DNA of 64,000 nt from Stichopus chloronotus. Lineage: Eukaryota > Echinodermata > Holothuroidea > Aspidochirotida > Stichopodidae. Every line of letters starts with the position of its first letter. Within the stretch, counting starts at the first letter, position 1. The DNA is taken from the NCBI GenBank assembly GCA_021234535.1, contig CM037830.1, positions 7,505,252-7,569,251 on the forward strand, in the 5' to 3' direction. A program made the position numbers and the translations under genes. The notes under the pieces are model-generated. The model did not search any database. It was given only the letters and a program-made list of their open reading frames with translations, and was not told where the DNA came from. Positions 38,401 through 58,284 of the stretch are shown in pieces.

Positions 38401-39553
38401 GTCCAAGGAGAAGGAAGATGAAGAGGATATTTATGCTGTTGCTCCAGATTCTGGTGTAAGTGAAGTTAACTCAGATCACATCCACTGTAGAAATCTTCAT
38501 TGAAAGGGCTTTCTTTCAATGTTGGTAGTTGGTACCATCTTCATTCATTCACTTTATATTGGGCAGTAAAATGGTTGTTTGTCAGTATGCATGAACCCTA
38601 TAAATTAATCAAATAAGATGCAAAATTTTATCTTTCAGTGATAATTTAGAATGATCTTTCCTATAAAAAATGTTTCTTTTTTCATAGAGGTTTTTTGTTT
38701 GTGTAATATACAATAGAAGTCACAGCGCAGTGTTGTGAAGTATCTGCAGGTGTTAGTAACAAGCAAATACATATAGTCTCTAAAACAAGTATTTCTTTTG
38801 TTACTCTTTCCCTTCCTCAACCTACACTTTCCACAATAATCCTTCATGTTGTCAATAGTCCAAATTTATTTGATCTATCTTCCCCCAGTGTTCTGCTATA
38901 TTAACCCCAAGATGAAAATCATCTCCTTATTGCAGATGGAGTAATGTGCCACATTTTTTTTTTTTCTAAGTTGCTTAATGTGATCTCTCATTCTGTCACT
39001 TGAAATAGTCAGAAGAGGAGGATGAAGACAGTTCCAAGATGGACACTACCGAGGGGCAGGAACGATACGTTGCCCACGTACCAGTCCCATCCCAGAAAGA
39101 GGTAACAAAAAATCTAGTGTTGCAATCCAATGCTGCAATGCAATGTTAACATCCAATGTTCCTGGCATGTGCACATCATGTTAAGTCACTTGTTCTAGAC
39201 TTGTTTTTCACTTTTAGAAAAGTTCTTTCATGGTTTTGATGATGCATGATAATGGCTGTTTGTTGACTGTGTAATGTGGTGGGTGTCAAGGGAGGCATGT
39301 TGCATTTCAAGTCCTTTAACCTCTGTGTCACGCCTCATTGATATCAAATTGTTCACAGTCAATTTCTCTGCTGTAAACCTCATACTTCCACTTTTGCAGT
39401 TCAACCTTTCTTACAATTCAACTATTATTTTCATTTACTTGTCAGGTTGAAGAAGCTCTTTTGAGGAGAAAGAAAATGGAACTCTTTGAGAAATATGCAA
39501 GTGAAAGTCTGATGAAACAGGGCAAAGAAGCAAAAGCTCTCATGGGACTATGA
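29423..39553 (+). CDS. ISY1: Pre-mRNA-splicing factor ISY1
   Basis: Eight exons reconstruct 288 residues (human 285): 29423-29448, 35333-35493, 35973-36085, 37071-37188, 37973-38095, 38331-38455, 39009-39101 and 39446-39553. All joins keep frame and have GT/AG borders. Diagnostic stretches are the start MARNSEKAM, then [11 protein letters not shown], the near-invariant [38 protein letters not shown], and the C-terminal [20 protein letters not shown]. An acidic segment (exons 6-7) separates the core from the conserved tail, as in the family. ISY1 belongs to the Prp19-associated/XAB2 group of the spliceosome and acts in the nucleus at the catalytic stage. The 5.9-kb first intron is packed with repeats. 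I see no truncation or lost conserved block. Confidence 0.97.
29785..30210. mobile_element. 426-bp non-autonomous DNA transposon with 16-bp TIRs and 8-bp TSD
   Basis: The left end CCAGACTGGAAAGTTT (29785-29800) is the exact reverse complement of the right end AAACTTTCCAGTCTGG (30195-30210). The flanks are a perfect 8-bp direct duplication, CTTACCTA, at 29777-29784 and 30211-30218. An 8-bp duplication fits hAT or other 8-bp-TSD superfamilies such as Zisupton/KDZ. It has no coding capacity. It lies in ISY1 intron 1, about 340 bp after exon 1. Identical ends and duplication indicate a fairly young insertion. Confidence 0.85.
30438..31075 (+). repeat. Dispersed inverted-repeat element, copy 1
   Basis: This segment aligns over about 630 bp with 51145-51765, sharing GGAATTTCTAGCTGTTG, GATTGTACCTCGA and CCTGCCAAACTT in the same order and orientation. 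The end motif AAACTTCACGCA (about 30446) is the reverse complement of TGCGTGAAGTTT (about 31025), so it is probably a MITE. It lies in ISY1 intron 1. Confidence 0.7.
31170..31245 (+). repeat. tRNA-like sequence (possible SINE head) with B-box
   Basis: The A-box-like segment GTAGTGTAGTGGGTTAAG is followed about 40 bases later by GGTTCGAATCC, a perfect B-box. The T-arm does not pair well and no cloverleaf can be drawn confidently, so this is more likely a tRNA-derived SINE or pseudogene than a working tRNA gene. Confidence 0.35.
31806..33182 (+). repeat. About 146-bp tandem repeats with nuclear-receptor-like AGGTCA motifs, array A
   Basis: Seven or more diverged units of about 146 bp run from about 31915 to 33080. 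Each carries AGGTCAAAGGTCA followed by AGGTCA motifs at 4-base spacing. The array is bounded by an 11-bp inverted pair, GATTCCTTGCC (31806-31816) and GGCAAGGAATC (33172-33182), with a (TG)n-rich run at about 31847-31908 just inside the left end. This suggests a mobile element whose interior expanded as a minisatellite. It lies in ISY1 intron 1. Confidence 0.8.
33388..34682 (+). repeat. About 144-bp tandem AGGTCA-type repeats, array B, with (TG)n edge
   Basis: After a TGTGTGTATG-rich run at 33388-33464, about eight units of roughly 144 bp follow. They share the phrases CTTGTAAACACGATATCTCA, AGGTCAAAGGTCATTTGG and GGGTCA. The right end (about 34637-34682, CACATACTAATACTATTATA and onward) recurs reversed at about 42844-42890. 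This is a related but distinct subfamily of array A, also in ISY1 intron 1. Confidence 0.8.
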
Positions 39554-40623
39554 TCACACTTTAGAAGGTCAAACTGAAGAACCACATCTTGTAGCCAGCT
39601 TACAGTTCATTCCAGAAGGCATCAATTAGATATTGGATTGCCTTTGCTTGCTGGTTTTGTAACAAAGTTGGCTGAGTTTGTGTAATGCATGAGCTATGTA
39701 GTAACCTTTCGACCAGGTACAACAGTGAAAGATAAACCCATGAAGCAAGGATGCTGTGCCCCATGCATACCTTCCTGGGCAGCCAAACTTAGCTGACGAG
39801 TGACCTAGGAGCCCGAAAAACTGAAAAAGTTCTATCAAACCCCAGCTGAAATGATTCAAAAGGAGTCCAACTATTTTTAAGGCATAAAAGGTACACTCAT
39901 TTCTGCAAACCACTCCACCCAATATATCACCTATAGATGTGATATCATACCTGCCATGGGTATGTGATCAGTTAATGTGAGTATTAAAGGTTGTGTGACA
40001 TGCATCTAGAAATGATCTGGCTTTATTCAGAAGTTGCAGGGTGAAACTCTGAATGACAATCCGTTGGAATTGTGTTCAGACCTATTAAATACGGTTTTCA
40101 ATGGTTTGATGAAAGTGCAAAGGTGTGTTGCAGAGTGTCCTTATTTCTTTTGTTAGACCTATATATTTATTATTTCTTTTAATTACTTGTCATGTGACTT
40201 ACCCTTTGGCAAGTGACATCAATATTCGTAAAGGAGAAAATATATGCTTCCAAAAATAGGCCCCTCGGGGCATATAAAATTCTCAATTGTCCATGAAACA
40301 AAGGTTAAGTAAATGTGGGATAGTACCAAAGGCGTCCATCTCTTGACATCACAAATTTGCATACTAAGGCAATGGACAGTCATGATGCAAGTGTGAGACA
40401 GGAATTTGCCTTTAAAATTGTCAAATTTGATGGATTTTGATGGACTATCTTCAATACTTCTGATGGTGGAAACAGCCAATACTTCAAAATTCCATTTTGA
40501 TGTCATACAACCTTTAAGTGCTGTGGTATCTTTCTGAGGAATTTGATTCACTCACTGCTACCAACATATTGTATCTACCAAATCTGAATTAACATGCAAA
40601 ATTCTCAGCCATATCTGGTAACT

Positions 40624-41174
40624 CAGGGTTCTGCCCAGGATGGTTTGAGTGCCGGCAGGACTATCTACGCGTAGCGCCACCATAAGGTGGCGCGGAGTTT
40701 ACAAGAAAATTTTGGGAATTTAAAAGCCCCCAGATGGCTGGAAACGGCACTTTCTGAGTTTTTTCAGCTATGTATACAAAGTCTAGAATTTTGGATCTCA
40801 GGGCTAAGTAACGGAGCATGTGGGAGACAGTTTGTGTAAGACACGTTTTGCCGCTGCGTTGGTAATCGTATTATTGACGAATGCTACGATCGGTTCGTGG
40901 GTTTGTATTCCAATATACCGCTAGTTTGCTGATTGTCTGTGCATCGCTTAAAGTATTTTCACGAGTGTGTTGGATATTACGAACAGTTATGAACTGGATT
41001 TCCCCATGTCTCAACCTTACGACCAACAAATAGTGTTTTTTTTATATTTTTTTTCTTGGGTTCTTGTCGGGAATACGTGCCGGTCGGAAAAGTTGCATTG
41101 GCAGATTGTGGCGGTCAGCAATTCTGCGTCCTGGTCGGGCCCGACCGGCGCCGACCAGCAGCGGCAGAACCCTG
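40624..41174. mobile_element. 551-bp MITE with 12-bp TIRs and 6-bp TSD
   Basis: CAGGGTTCTGCC (40624-40635) is the exact reverse complement of GGCAGAACCCTG (41163-41174). The direct duplication GTAACT flanks both sides (40618-40623 and 41175-41180). The CAGGG start and short duplication suit a hAT-like family, but the superfamily is not settled. Inside are two strong palindromes: GCGCCACCATAAGGTGGCGC near 40674 and a GGTCGGGCCCGACC stem near 41133. It has no coding capacity and probably sits in the ISY1 3' UTR. Confidence 0.85.
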
Positions 41175-41278
41175 GTAACTGTTAATGAAACTATTGTTGT
41201 AAATGTAATACAAAGAATACATGACTTCAGATTCAAAAGGTGTACAAAATGTAAGATAAATAATGTTTGATATTTTGC

Positions 41279-41284
41279 AATAAA
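41279..41284 (+). terminator. Candidate ISY1 polyadenylation signal AATAAA
   Basis: This exact AATAAA lies just beyond the MITE. Use of the earlier ATTAAA variants near 39980 or 40086 is equally possible. Confidence 0.3.
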
Positions 41285-41443
41285 TTAATGCTGAGGAATA
41301 GACATTCTTCAACTTTTTTAAGATGTTCATGGATTGTAAGCAAAGAAGAGATGCCATATTAAGCCAGCCATCATCCCCTTCTAAGTTCAAAGGAAAAAAC
41401 AAAAACTATCAGAGAGAAATAAACAAGAAGTATATTTCTAATA

Positions 41444-41449
41444 TTTATT
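41444..41449 (-). terminator. Candidate PMPCB polyadenylation signal AATAAA
   Basis: The plus strand reads TTTATT, i.e. AATAAA on the minus strand, about 0.9 kb after the PMPCB stop codon. It is the first exact hexamer I see there. Confidence 0.35.
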
Positions 41450-42372
41450 TCAACACATGAAGACCTTTCATATTCAAACTGCCTGATATGATGCCATATA
41501 AGAGAGCACAGTTACATACAAAGAAGATGGGAGCGATGTCCCTGAGGAAAAAGTTCTGTTCTTTTGAGTGAGTTCAGGCAACCTAATGTGACATTTCAAG
41601 ATTATTTATGCAACAAACCTTTTCACTTCATCACTGTGAAAGAAATCATCTCTGGTATATTGATGCTCTTCAAAACTTTTTGGGATGCAAAACCACATGT
41701 CTCAAGAGCTGAACTGAGAGTTGGGAGGGAAGAGAATATCAAAAATTTTGTCCTTCACCCACGGATATACATTACCAGTGAGGGAAAAATAATAATTTTT
41801 ATATAGTTTTAACACAACTTACTAAATTCTTTCCAGGAATAACATCCATACCTCAACAAATCTACTTGGGCTTGATCCAACCAAGGAATCTTCAAACCGT
41901 AACCCCCCCCCCTCACTCACTCATCGATTCAACTGAATAATAGAAGATCAAGTTGTCGTAATCATGACTCCAACGAAGGTTTCTAACGACTTAAATATGT
42001 CAGTTTGATCAGAGTTATAATCCTCCATTGGATGATGAGTTTAGAATTACAAACACTAGTTAGCTGGCATTGTCAATCAAGGGAATGATGTCTCAAACTG
42101 TTGTCCACAATTATTTTGTACTTCTCGTGTTATTCATCTTGAAATCTCAATCACTTTAGGTTCCTTCCAAAGAACAAAATTTTTTCAGCTTCCAGTCCAA
42201 TGCTGCTGACCAAAAGAGTCTTCTAGGATTCTTGCCATTTCTCCGACGGCAAAGTGCAAGAAAATAAAATCTTTCTCTGAGGTCTCTTCTTCTAGACATG
42301 GCATTGTCACAAAAGCCAAACTGGACAAACTTCACTTGAATTCTGTTCACAGAAAAACTGCAAAATGAGAGG

Positions 42373-51122
<8,750 letters not shown>

Positions 51123-51144
51123 ACACTTTGCTGTAGCGTGGATG

Positions 51145-51765
51145 TATAAAACTTGCGGATCTAACGTAAAAACCTTGGAATTTCTAGCTGTTGTAAATTC
51201 AAAATCCCTGAAAATCATGTATCTTGTTTTCGCAAGTCTAAATTTCCATTTTACTACTAAGTCGATCCAATATGCCATGGATTGTACCTCGAAATCTGTT
51301 ATTTTAAGCACCCTTTACTTGAGTTAATGATACGATGTAAACCTGCCAAACTTCGCGCATCTTACTAACGTTAGCATGACAATCATTACATGAAGAATGT
51401 CCTTTGAAACAAATCCTGTGCCTAAATCTACAGCAAAAACCTGTGAACAAGCTAGCAACAAAAATGGTCAGGAAAACTTCCACTGAAGAGTTAAAATCAT
51501 GATTTGACAATTTGCAACATTTGACGGAAACTGTGAATAGGATGCTCTAGGCCTAGCCTACATCAACTATGTAAATGCAGTACTGTAAAGTTGACTAACA
51601 AGGCAAGGGCGATTAAGTAAACAATGTGTCAGCTTTCTTTTCAGTCATCTCAAAGCACTGTACTAAAAAATTTGTCCAGCTACTTAGATCATCGAATTTT
51701 AGGGCTTATCTTCTAGGGGTGCGCGAAGTTTGGCAGTGCGCGAAGTTTGGTGTATGTACTACACT
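51145..51765 (+). repeat. Dispersed inverted-repeat element, copy 2
   Basis: This is the partner of 30438-31075, same orientation, similar length and many shared blocks. Its terminal motifs AAACTTGCGGATC and GCGCGAAGTTTGG are the weakened inverted pair. It lies directly upstream of the possible three-codon first exon of PMPCB. Confidence 0.7.
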
Positions 51766-52192
51766 GGAAGAAAATGACAGCATAGCTTAGCCTAACTGGA
51801 CCAGGGCACATAGCAGTTTTGCAAAGTGTTAGGCTAACAATCATAATAGTATGCTTCAAAGAACTGAGAATAAGTCAACAAAAAATCATACAGACGACTG
51901 ATTTGAGACACAAAGGTAGATAAAATTATCAAGTGGCTACGATTGCTGCAATTACAAACTCTTCACCTGTTGCGATCGTAGAGAAAACCTTAGGAAATGA
52001 TGCGCTGCTCGTGACACGCAGGAAGCCATTTTGTTTCTCAAAGCATGTAATCTAGCCAGTAAAGTTGGCCTAGCCTAATAGTACAGTTGATGAGTGGTCA
52101 CAAGAAAATTAAAAGTTACATAACATTCCAGCACAGCTGCTCTTGTATGCGCGCTAGAGGTGAATTAATTCCAGAATATTATTAGCACTTAC

Positions 52193-52446
52193 CGAAGTAG
52201 GAAAGATGCATTCAATGCCACTGATAGTCTATGAGAGTGAGTCAGCAGTTGTTGTGAATTTACTTAAAAATCACAGCACAACAAAGGTGTGAGAACGTAC
52301 TATCATCAAACCTGAAGTTGGCAGGTAAGGACTGAACAGACGCCTTGCCCTTGGATCGTTCATAAAATTGCTTCGGCCTTTTCCAGTAGAGGCTACAGCG
52401 CTTACACACGTTAATCCCAGACTTGTGACAGTCAATTCTGTTGAAA
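52193..52446 (-). promoter_or_regulatory. Possible PMPCB first (non-coding) exon or promoter region
   Basis: A good minus-strand donor, CG|GTAAGT, lies at 52187-52193, and the block sits between the PMPCB coding exons and the satellite. No frame here joins exon 49728-49874 in phase with an ATG, so if it is an exon it would be non-coding. The assignment is inference from position. Confidence 0.25.
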
Positions 52447-55400
52447 AATTTCGAAAAAAATTCTAAGTCCCAGCTCCGTGAGGGGTGCCCGCTTTCCCAT
52501 CAAATATCAGAAAATGTAACCAGGGAATAGCCCCTTCTCTTAATTAAGTCTTAAAGAGGGTGTATACGAGAATGTCCACACAAAATTTCGGGGGTCAAAT
52601 CCATCAGTAAGTGGGGTCCACGGGCCCGAGAGACATACTAACTTTGCTAATTTTACCCCCATTGACTTTGCACGTAAAAGATTTTCGAAAAAAATTCTAA
52701 GTCCCAGCTCCGTGAGGGGTGCCCGCTTTCCCATCAAATATCAGAAAATGTAACCAGGGAATAGCCCCTTCTCTTAATTAAGTCTTAAAGAGGGTGTATA
52801 CGAGAATGTCCACACAAAATTTCGGGGGTCAAATCCATCAGTAAGTGGGGTCCACGGGCCCGAGAGACATACTAACTTTGCTAATTTTACCCCCATTGAC
52901 TTTGCACGTAAAAGATTTTCGAAAAAAATTCTAAGTCCCAGCTCCGTGAGGGGTGCCCGCTTTCCCATCAAATATCAGAAAATGTAACCAGGGAATAGCC
53001 CCTTCTCTTAATTAAGTCTTAAAGAGGGTGTATACGAGAATGTCCACACAAAATTTCGGGGGTCAAATCCATCAGTAAGTGGGGTCCACGGGCCCGAGAG
53101 ACATACTAACTTTGCTAATTTTACCCCCATTGACTTTGCACGTAAAAGATTTTCGAAAAAAATTCTAAGTCCCAGCTCCGTGAGGGGTGCCCGCTTTCCC
53201 ATCAAATATCAGAAAATGTAACCAGGGAATAGCCCCTTCTCTTAATTAAGTCTTAAAGAGGGTGTATACGAGAATGTCCACACAAAATTTCGGGGGTCAA
53301 ATCCATCAGTAAGTGGGGTCCACGGGCCCGAGAGACATACTAACTTTGCTAATTTTACCCCCATTGACTTTGCACGTAAAAGATTTTCGAAAAAAATTCT
53401 AAGTCCCAGCTCCGTGAGGGGTGCCCGCTTTCCCATCAAATATCAGAAAATGTAACCAGGGAATAGCCCCTTCTCTTAATTAAGTCTTAAAGAGGGTGTA
53501 TACGAGAATGTCCACACAAAATTTCGGGGGTCAAATCCATCAGTAAGAGGGGTCCACGGGCCCGAGAGACATACTAACTTTGCTAATTTTACCCCCATTG
53601 ACTTTGCACGTAAAAGATTTTCGAAAAAAATTCTAAGTCCCAGCTCCGTGAGGGGTGCACGCTTTCCCATCAACTATCACAAAATGTAACCAGGGAATAG
53701 CCCCTTCTCTTAATTAAGTCTTAAAGAGGGTGTATACGAGAATGTCCGCACAAAATTTCGGGGGTCAAATCCATCAGTAAGTGGGGTCCACGGGCCCGAG
53801 AGACATACTAACTTTGCTAATTTAACCCCCATTGACTTTGCACGTAAAAGATTTTCGAAAAAAATTCTAAGTCCCAGCTCCGTGAGGGGTGCACGCTTTC
53901 CCATCAACTATCACAAAATGTAACCAGGGAATAGCCCCTTCTCTTAATTAAGTCTTAAAGAGGGTGTATACGAGAATGTCCACACAAAATTTCGGGGGTC
54001 AAATCCATCAGTAAGTGGGGTCCACGGGCCCGAGAGACATTCCAACTTTGCTAATTTTACCCCCATTGACTTTGCACGTAAAAGATTTTCGAAAAAAATT
54101 CTAAGTCCCAGCTCCGTGAGGGGTGCCCGCTTTCCCATCAAATATCAGAAAATGTAACCAGGGAATAGCCCCTTCTCTTAATTAAGTCTTAAAGAGGGTG
54201 TATACGAGAATGTCCACACAAAATTTCGGGGGTCAAATCCATCAGTAAGTGGGGTCCACGGGCCCGAGAGACATACTAACTTTGCTAATTTTACCCCCAT
54301 TGACTTTGCACGTAAAAGATTTTCGAAAAAAATTCTAAGTCCCAGCTCCGTGAGGGGTGCCCGCTTTCCCATCAAATATCAGAAAATGTAACCAGGGAAT
54401 AGCCCCTTCTCTTAATTAAGTCTTAAAGAGGGTGTATACGAGAATGTCCACACAAAATTTCGGGGGTCAAATCCATCAGTAAGAGGGGTCCACGGGCCCG
54501 AGAGACATACTAACTTTGCTAATTTTACCCCCATTGACTTTGCACGTAAAAGATTTTCGAAAAAAATTCTAAGTCCCAGCTCCGTGAGGGGTGCCCGCTT
54601 TCCCATCAAATATCAGAAAATGTAACCAGGGAATAGCCCCTTCTCTTAATTAAGTCTTAAAGAGGGTGTATACGAGAATGTCCACACAAAATTTCGGGGG
54701 TCAAATCCATCAGTAAGTGGGGTCCACGGGCCCGAGAGACATTCCAACTTTGCTAATTTTACCCCCATTGACTTTGCACGTAAAAGATTTTCGAAAAAAA
54801 TTCTAAGTCCCAGCTCCGTGAGGGGTGCCCGCTTTCCCATCAAATATCAGAAAATGTAACCAGGGAATAGCCCCTTCTCTTAATTAAGTCTTAAAGAGGG
54901 TGTATACGAGAATGTCCGCACAAAATTTCGGGGGTCAAATCCATCAGTAAGTGGGGTCCACGGGCCCGAGAGACATTCCAACTTTGCTAATTTTACCCCC
55001 ATTGACTTTGCACGTAAAAGATTTTCGAAAAAAATTCTAAGTCCCAGCTCCGTGAGGGGTGCCCGCTTTCCCATCAAATATCAGAAAATGTAACCAGGGA
55101 ATAGCCCCTTTTCTCCATAAAGTCTTGAAGAGAGTGTATACGAAATGTCCACACCAACTGTCGTAGGTCATATCCATCGATATGTGGGGCCCACGGAGAG
55201 ACTTACTAATTTTGTCAATTTTACCCCTATTGACTTTTGCACGTGAAAAAATTAAAAAAACAAATTTCACGAAATGTAACCTAGGAATAGCCTCTTTTCT
55301 TCATTAAGTATTAAAGAGGGGGTATACGAAAATGTCCACACTAAATTTCGGGGGGGGGGGGGTATATACTTAAATGTTGACCCACATTTTTTTCTTTTTT

Positions 55401-55500
55401 GCCTCGGCAAATCTACTGATACGTAGATCCCACGAGACTTACTTCCTTTGTATTAATTGTTTCCCTTCAATTATCACAAAATGTAATGTTGAAATTTGAA
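52447..55500. repeat. 234-bp satellite array, more than eleven near-identical units, then decayed copies
   Basis: Identical landmarks recur exactly every 234 bases (for example AAATTTCGGGGGTC and CCACGGGCCCGAGAGACAT) from a partial first unit at 52447 to about 55115. Further decayed units run to about 55500. Units differ at few sites: ACTAAC/TCCAAC, GTGGGG/GAGGGG, TGCCCGC/TGCACGC, GTCCACA/GTCCGCA. The first units are essentially identical, so amplification or homogenisation was recent. Because 234 is divisible by three, a 64-codon ATG frame recurs on the minus strand of each unit. Its variants change amino acids freely, so I regard it as non-coding. Confidence 0.95.
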
Positions 55501-55789
55501 TTAACCGGCATTAGAAATATTAATGCATTTTGATACCTTACCCCTCGTCGACTTTGATAGAAAGATATAAAATCAGTGCAAAAAAGCTATAAAGCGAAAG
55601 TATTTTTTTTTCTTTTTCGTTTATTTATTCATCTTGAGGCATTGACAAAAATATTCACCTAATATTTTGCCATGAGAATTAAGAAGAAAAAGTTTTCTTA
55701 GTAGAATAGATAGGAAAATAAAATGAAAATGCAGTTTATTTATTGAAGTGATTGATTCACTGAAGTGTATCTTACGAGGGACAAGCAGC
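55501..55789. other. AT-rich spacer, nothing recognised
   Basis: This short AT-rich segment lies between the decayed satellite and the AGGTCA-type array. I see no exon, TIR or named repeat in it. Confidence 0.4.
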
Positions 55790-56995
55790 CTATTGTTTTT
55801 GCCAATGGTTAAAGGTCATTTTCGGGTTAATAGCGTAAAAGTAAAAACACCGTAAACACAATATCTTAATATGTGAAGCTTGTACAAATCTCATATTTAG
55901 TATGTTGGTGAGCCTTACCGAATACAAAAGCCCATTGATTTTGATAGAGGTCAATGTTTGGATGGAAAGGATGTACAGATCTGATATTTGGTATGTGGGT
56001 GTACCATATTTAGCACAAGGAGTTTAATGGAGACTATAGTTTTTGGTGGAGGTCAAAGTTTAATTGGGAACATTGGCAAAGTAGTGAAAACACTGTAAAC
56101 ACGATATCTAAAGAAGGGGAGCATGTACAGATCTCATGTATGGTCTTTACGTGTACCATACTTAGTACAAGAAGCCAATTGCTTTTGGTGGGGGCCAAAG
56201 GTCAATCAGGGTCCACAGGGGTCACATAGTGAAATCATGATATTCTAAGAAGGAAATCTTGTACATATCTCATGTTTAGTTTATGGATGAATCTAATCGA
56301 GGTCAAGAAGCCCATCACTGTAATTAGGGTCAAAGGTCATTTGGGATCAACGGGGTCAAATATTATAAACTTTGTACACGTGACATCTCAAGAAAGGAAT
56401 CTTTCATTGATCTCATATTTGATTTTTTTTTGGTGTAACATATGTAGTGCAAGAAGCCTATTGCTTCGCTGAAGGTCAAAGGTCATTTCAGATCGTCAGA
56501 GCTTATATATTAAAAACATTGTAAACGCAATATTCCAAGAAGGAAAACTTTTATCGATGTCATATTTGGTGTGTTTCTGTGCATAATGAAGGACAAGAAT
56601 AATCTTTGTGAGTGGAGGTCAAAGGTCATTTATGGGTCAACATGGTCAAACAGTGAAAAAAATGAAAGCACAACATCTCAATATGGAAAGCTTTTACAAA
56701 TCTCGTTTTAAGTTATGTGCGTGACCGTTATTGAGCACAAAAGGCCCCATTGCTTTTGGTGGAGGTCAAATATCCTTTGTCACTCTGCAGAATCACGTTG
56801 TGAAATTTTGTAAGCACAATATGTCACTAGGTATAAGTTGCACATGTATGTCATACTGGTAAATGAAGCTTATGAAGCACGAGAAGCCTTAACGTTTAGG
56901 TGGAGGTCAAAGGTCGTTTAGGATCAACAGATGTAAATAGTGATAACCTTAAAAACACAATACCTCGAGAAGCAACATTCATCAAAATAATTCCT
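55790..56995 (+). repeat. Strongly diverged AGGTCA-type tandem array, forward
   Basis: About eight units of 130-150 bp carry GGTCAAAGGTCATTT-like blocks and ATATCTCAAGAAGG-like blocks. Divergence is higher than in the ISY1 intron arrays, suggesting an older copy. It faces the reversed array that starts near 57470. Confidence 0.7.
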
Positions 56996-57469
56996 CGTGA
57001 TGATTTCATCAAAACCAAGATGCATTTGTGCAGTATGGTTTTACCTTGGGTATGCCGTATGATAGAAGGGTGTATTTTTCCACACTACATATGATGGGTT
57101 CTCGTGAAAAAAAAAAATCTGAAATGCATAGCTGTAGGTCCCCCGTTTATAAGCTTGGTGCATGCGTGTGCAGCTGCTTACGAACGTATTATCCAATTCT
57201 CTTGGAGGGTATCATCGGAGCAACCCGATTCATTGTTGCCTACTTTGCATTTTTTTTTTTCAGATTTACCACTTACCTGTCTAACATATAATCAAAAAGT
57301 AGCACACGTTCTTTCTAAAACCCGAACAAAATCACAAAGAAATGAACGCAGCGTGGTTTTGAAGACTTCATCATTAGAATTTTTATGAATATGACATAAC
57401 GCATACGGCCACATGCCTTTTTTTTTTGTGATATTACATTAACTTATGATTTCACCATTTCAGATCTAA

Positions 57470-58250
57470 CAACGACATTGTAAACAACGATATCTGGTGA
57501 CCTACGTTGATAACTGATAGGCACATTATATCTCAACATGCACAAATGCATGCTACATAGTAGTATAGATGTCCACATGCACATCCTGAGAATATTGACA
57601 AATCGACTCTTCTTGTCAAAAATGGTCTCCATCAAACATGAAAGTTTCTTGCTGTCAATACACCACTTCACCTACATAACATATGAAAGATCAATTCCGG
57701 CTTCTCTATTTGGGATATCATGTTCACAAGGTGTTCACCATCCTACAACTGTTGACCACAAACTACCTTTCACCTCTACCTAAAAGAATAGGGTATTGTT
57801 CTTACCGTGGTACATATACATATTACATACGACACATTCATCCATTTCTTAAATATCGTGTTTACACAGTTTACAGAATTTGAAATATGTTGACCTCAAA
57901 TGACTTTTGACTTCCACACATAGCAATCTTCTTCTTGTACTTTTGCACGTAAAAACCACATTTGTCGAAATTTCCCTTTGATCGTTCACAGGGTTTTCCC
58001 AACTAGAATCCTCGTTGCACCACACGACCCTTGACCTTCAGCATTAAGAATAGGCATTTTGCACTATATGTGGGACACATATACACCAAGTATCTAATTT
58101 GTACAAGCTTCTCTACTTGCGATATTATCTTTACAACGCTTTACAATTTTACTGCTAATTGACCTCGACCTAAATCAATAGGATTCTTGCACTCAGTGCA
58201 GTGAATCCACATACCAAACATCAGACCTGTCTAAGCTTCCATATTCAGAT
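57470..58250 (-). repeat. Strongly diverged AGGTCA-type tandem array, reverse
   Basis: About five decayed units in reverse orientation are marked by TTGACCTCAAATGAC, GACCCTTGACCTTC and AAGCTTC-GATAT-like phrases. With 55790-56995 it forms a large imperfect inverted arrangement around a 475-bp centre. It ends immediately downstream of the stop codon of the large gene at 58285. Confidence 0.65.
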
Positions 58251-58284
58251 AAAATCAGGCTTAGACAAATCACACTGCTGTAGG

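Larger units (their letters stand above)
39554..41443. other. Convergent 3' ends of ISY1 (+) and PMPCB (-)
   Basis: No coding exon is visible here. ATTAAA hexamers occur near 39980 and 40086 and AATAAA at 41279 on the plus strand; the first reverse-strand AATAAA downstream of PMPCB is at 41444-41449. If these are used, the two transcripts end within about 150 bases of each other. Confidence 0.4.

Noticed and set aside
41042..41402. Overlapping short frames on both strands near 41.1 kb
   Set aside because: They fall in the right half and flank of the non-coding MITE at 40624-41174.
52540..55077. Eleven identical 65-codon frames as a gene family
   Set aside because: They are one frame of a 234-bp satellite unit, and differences between units are not biased to silent positions.
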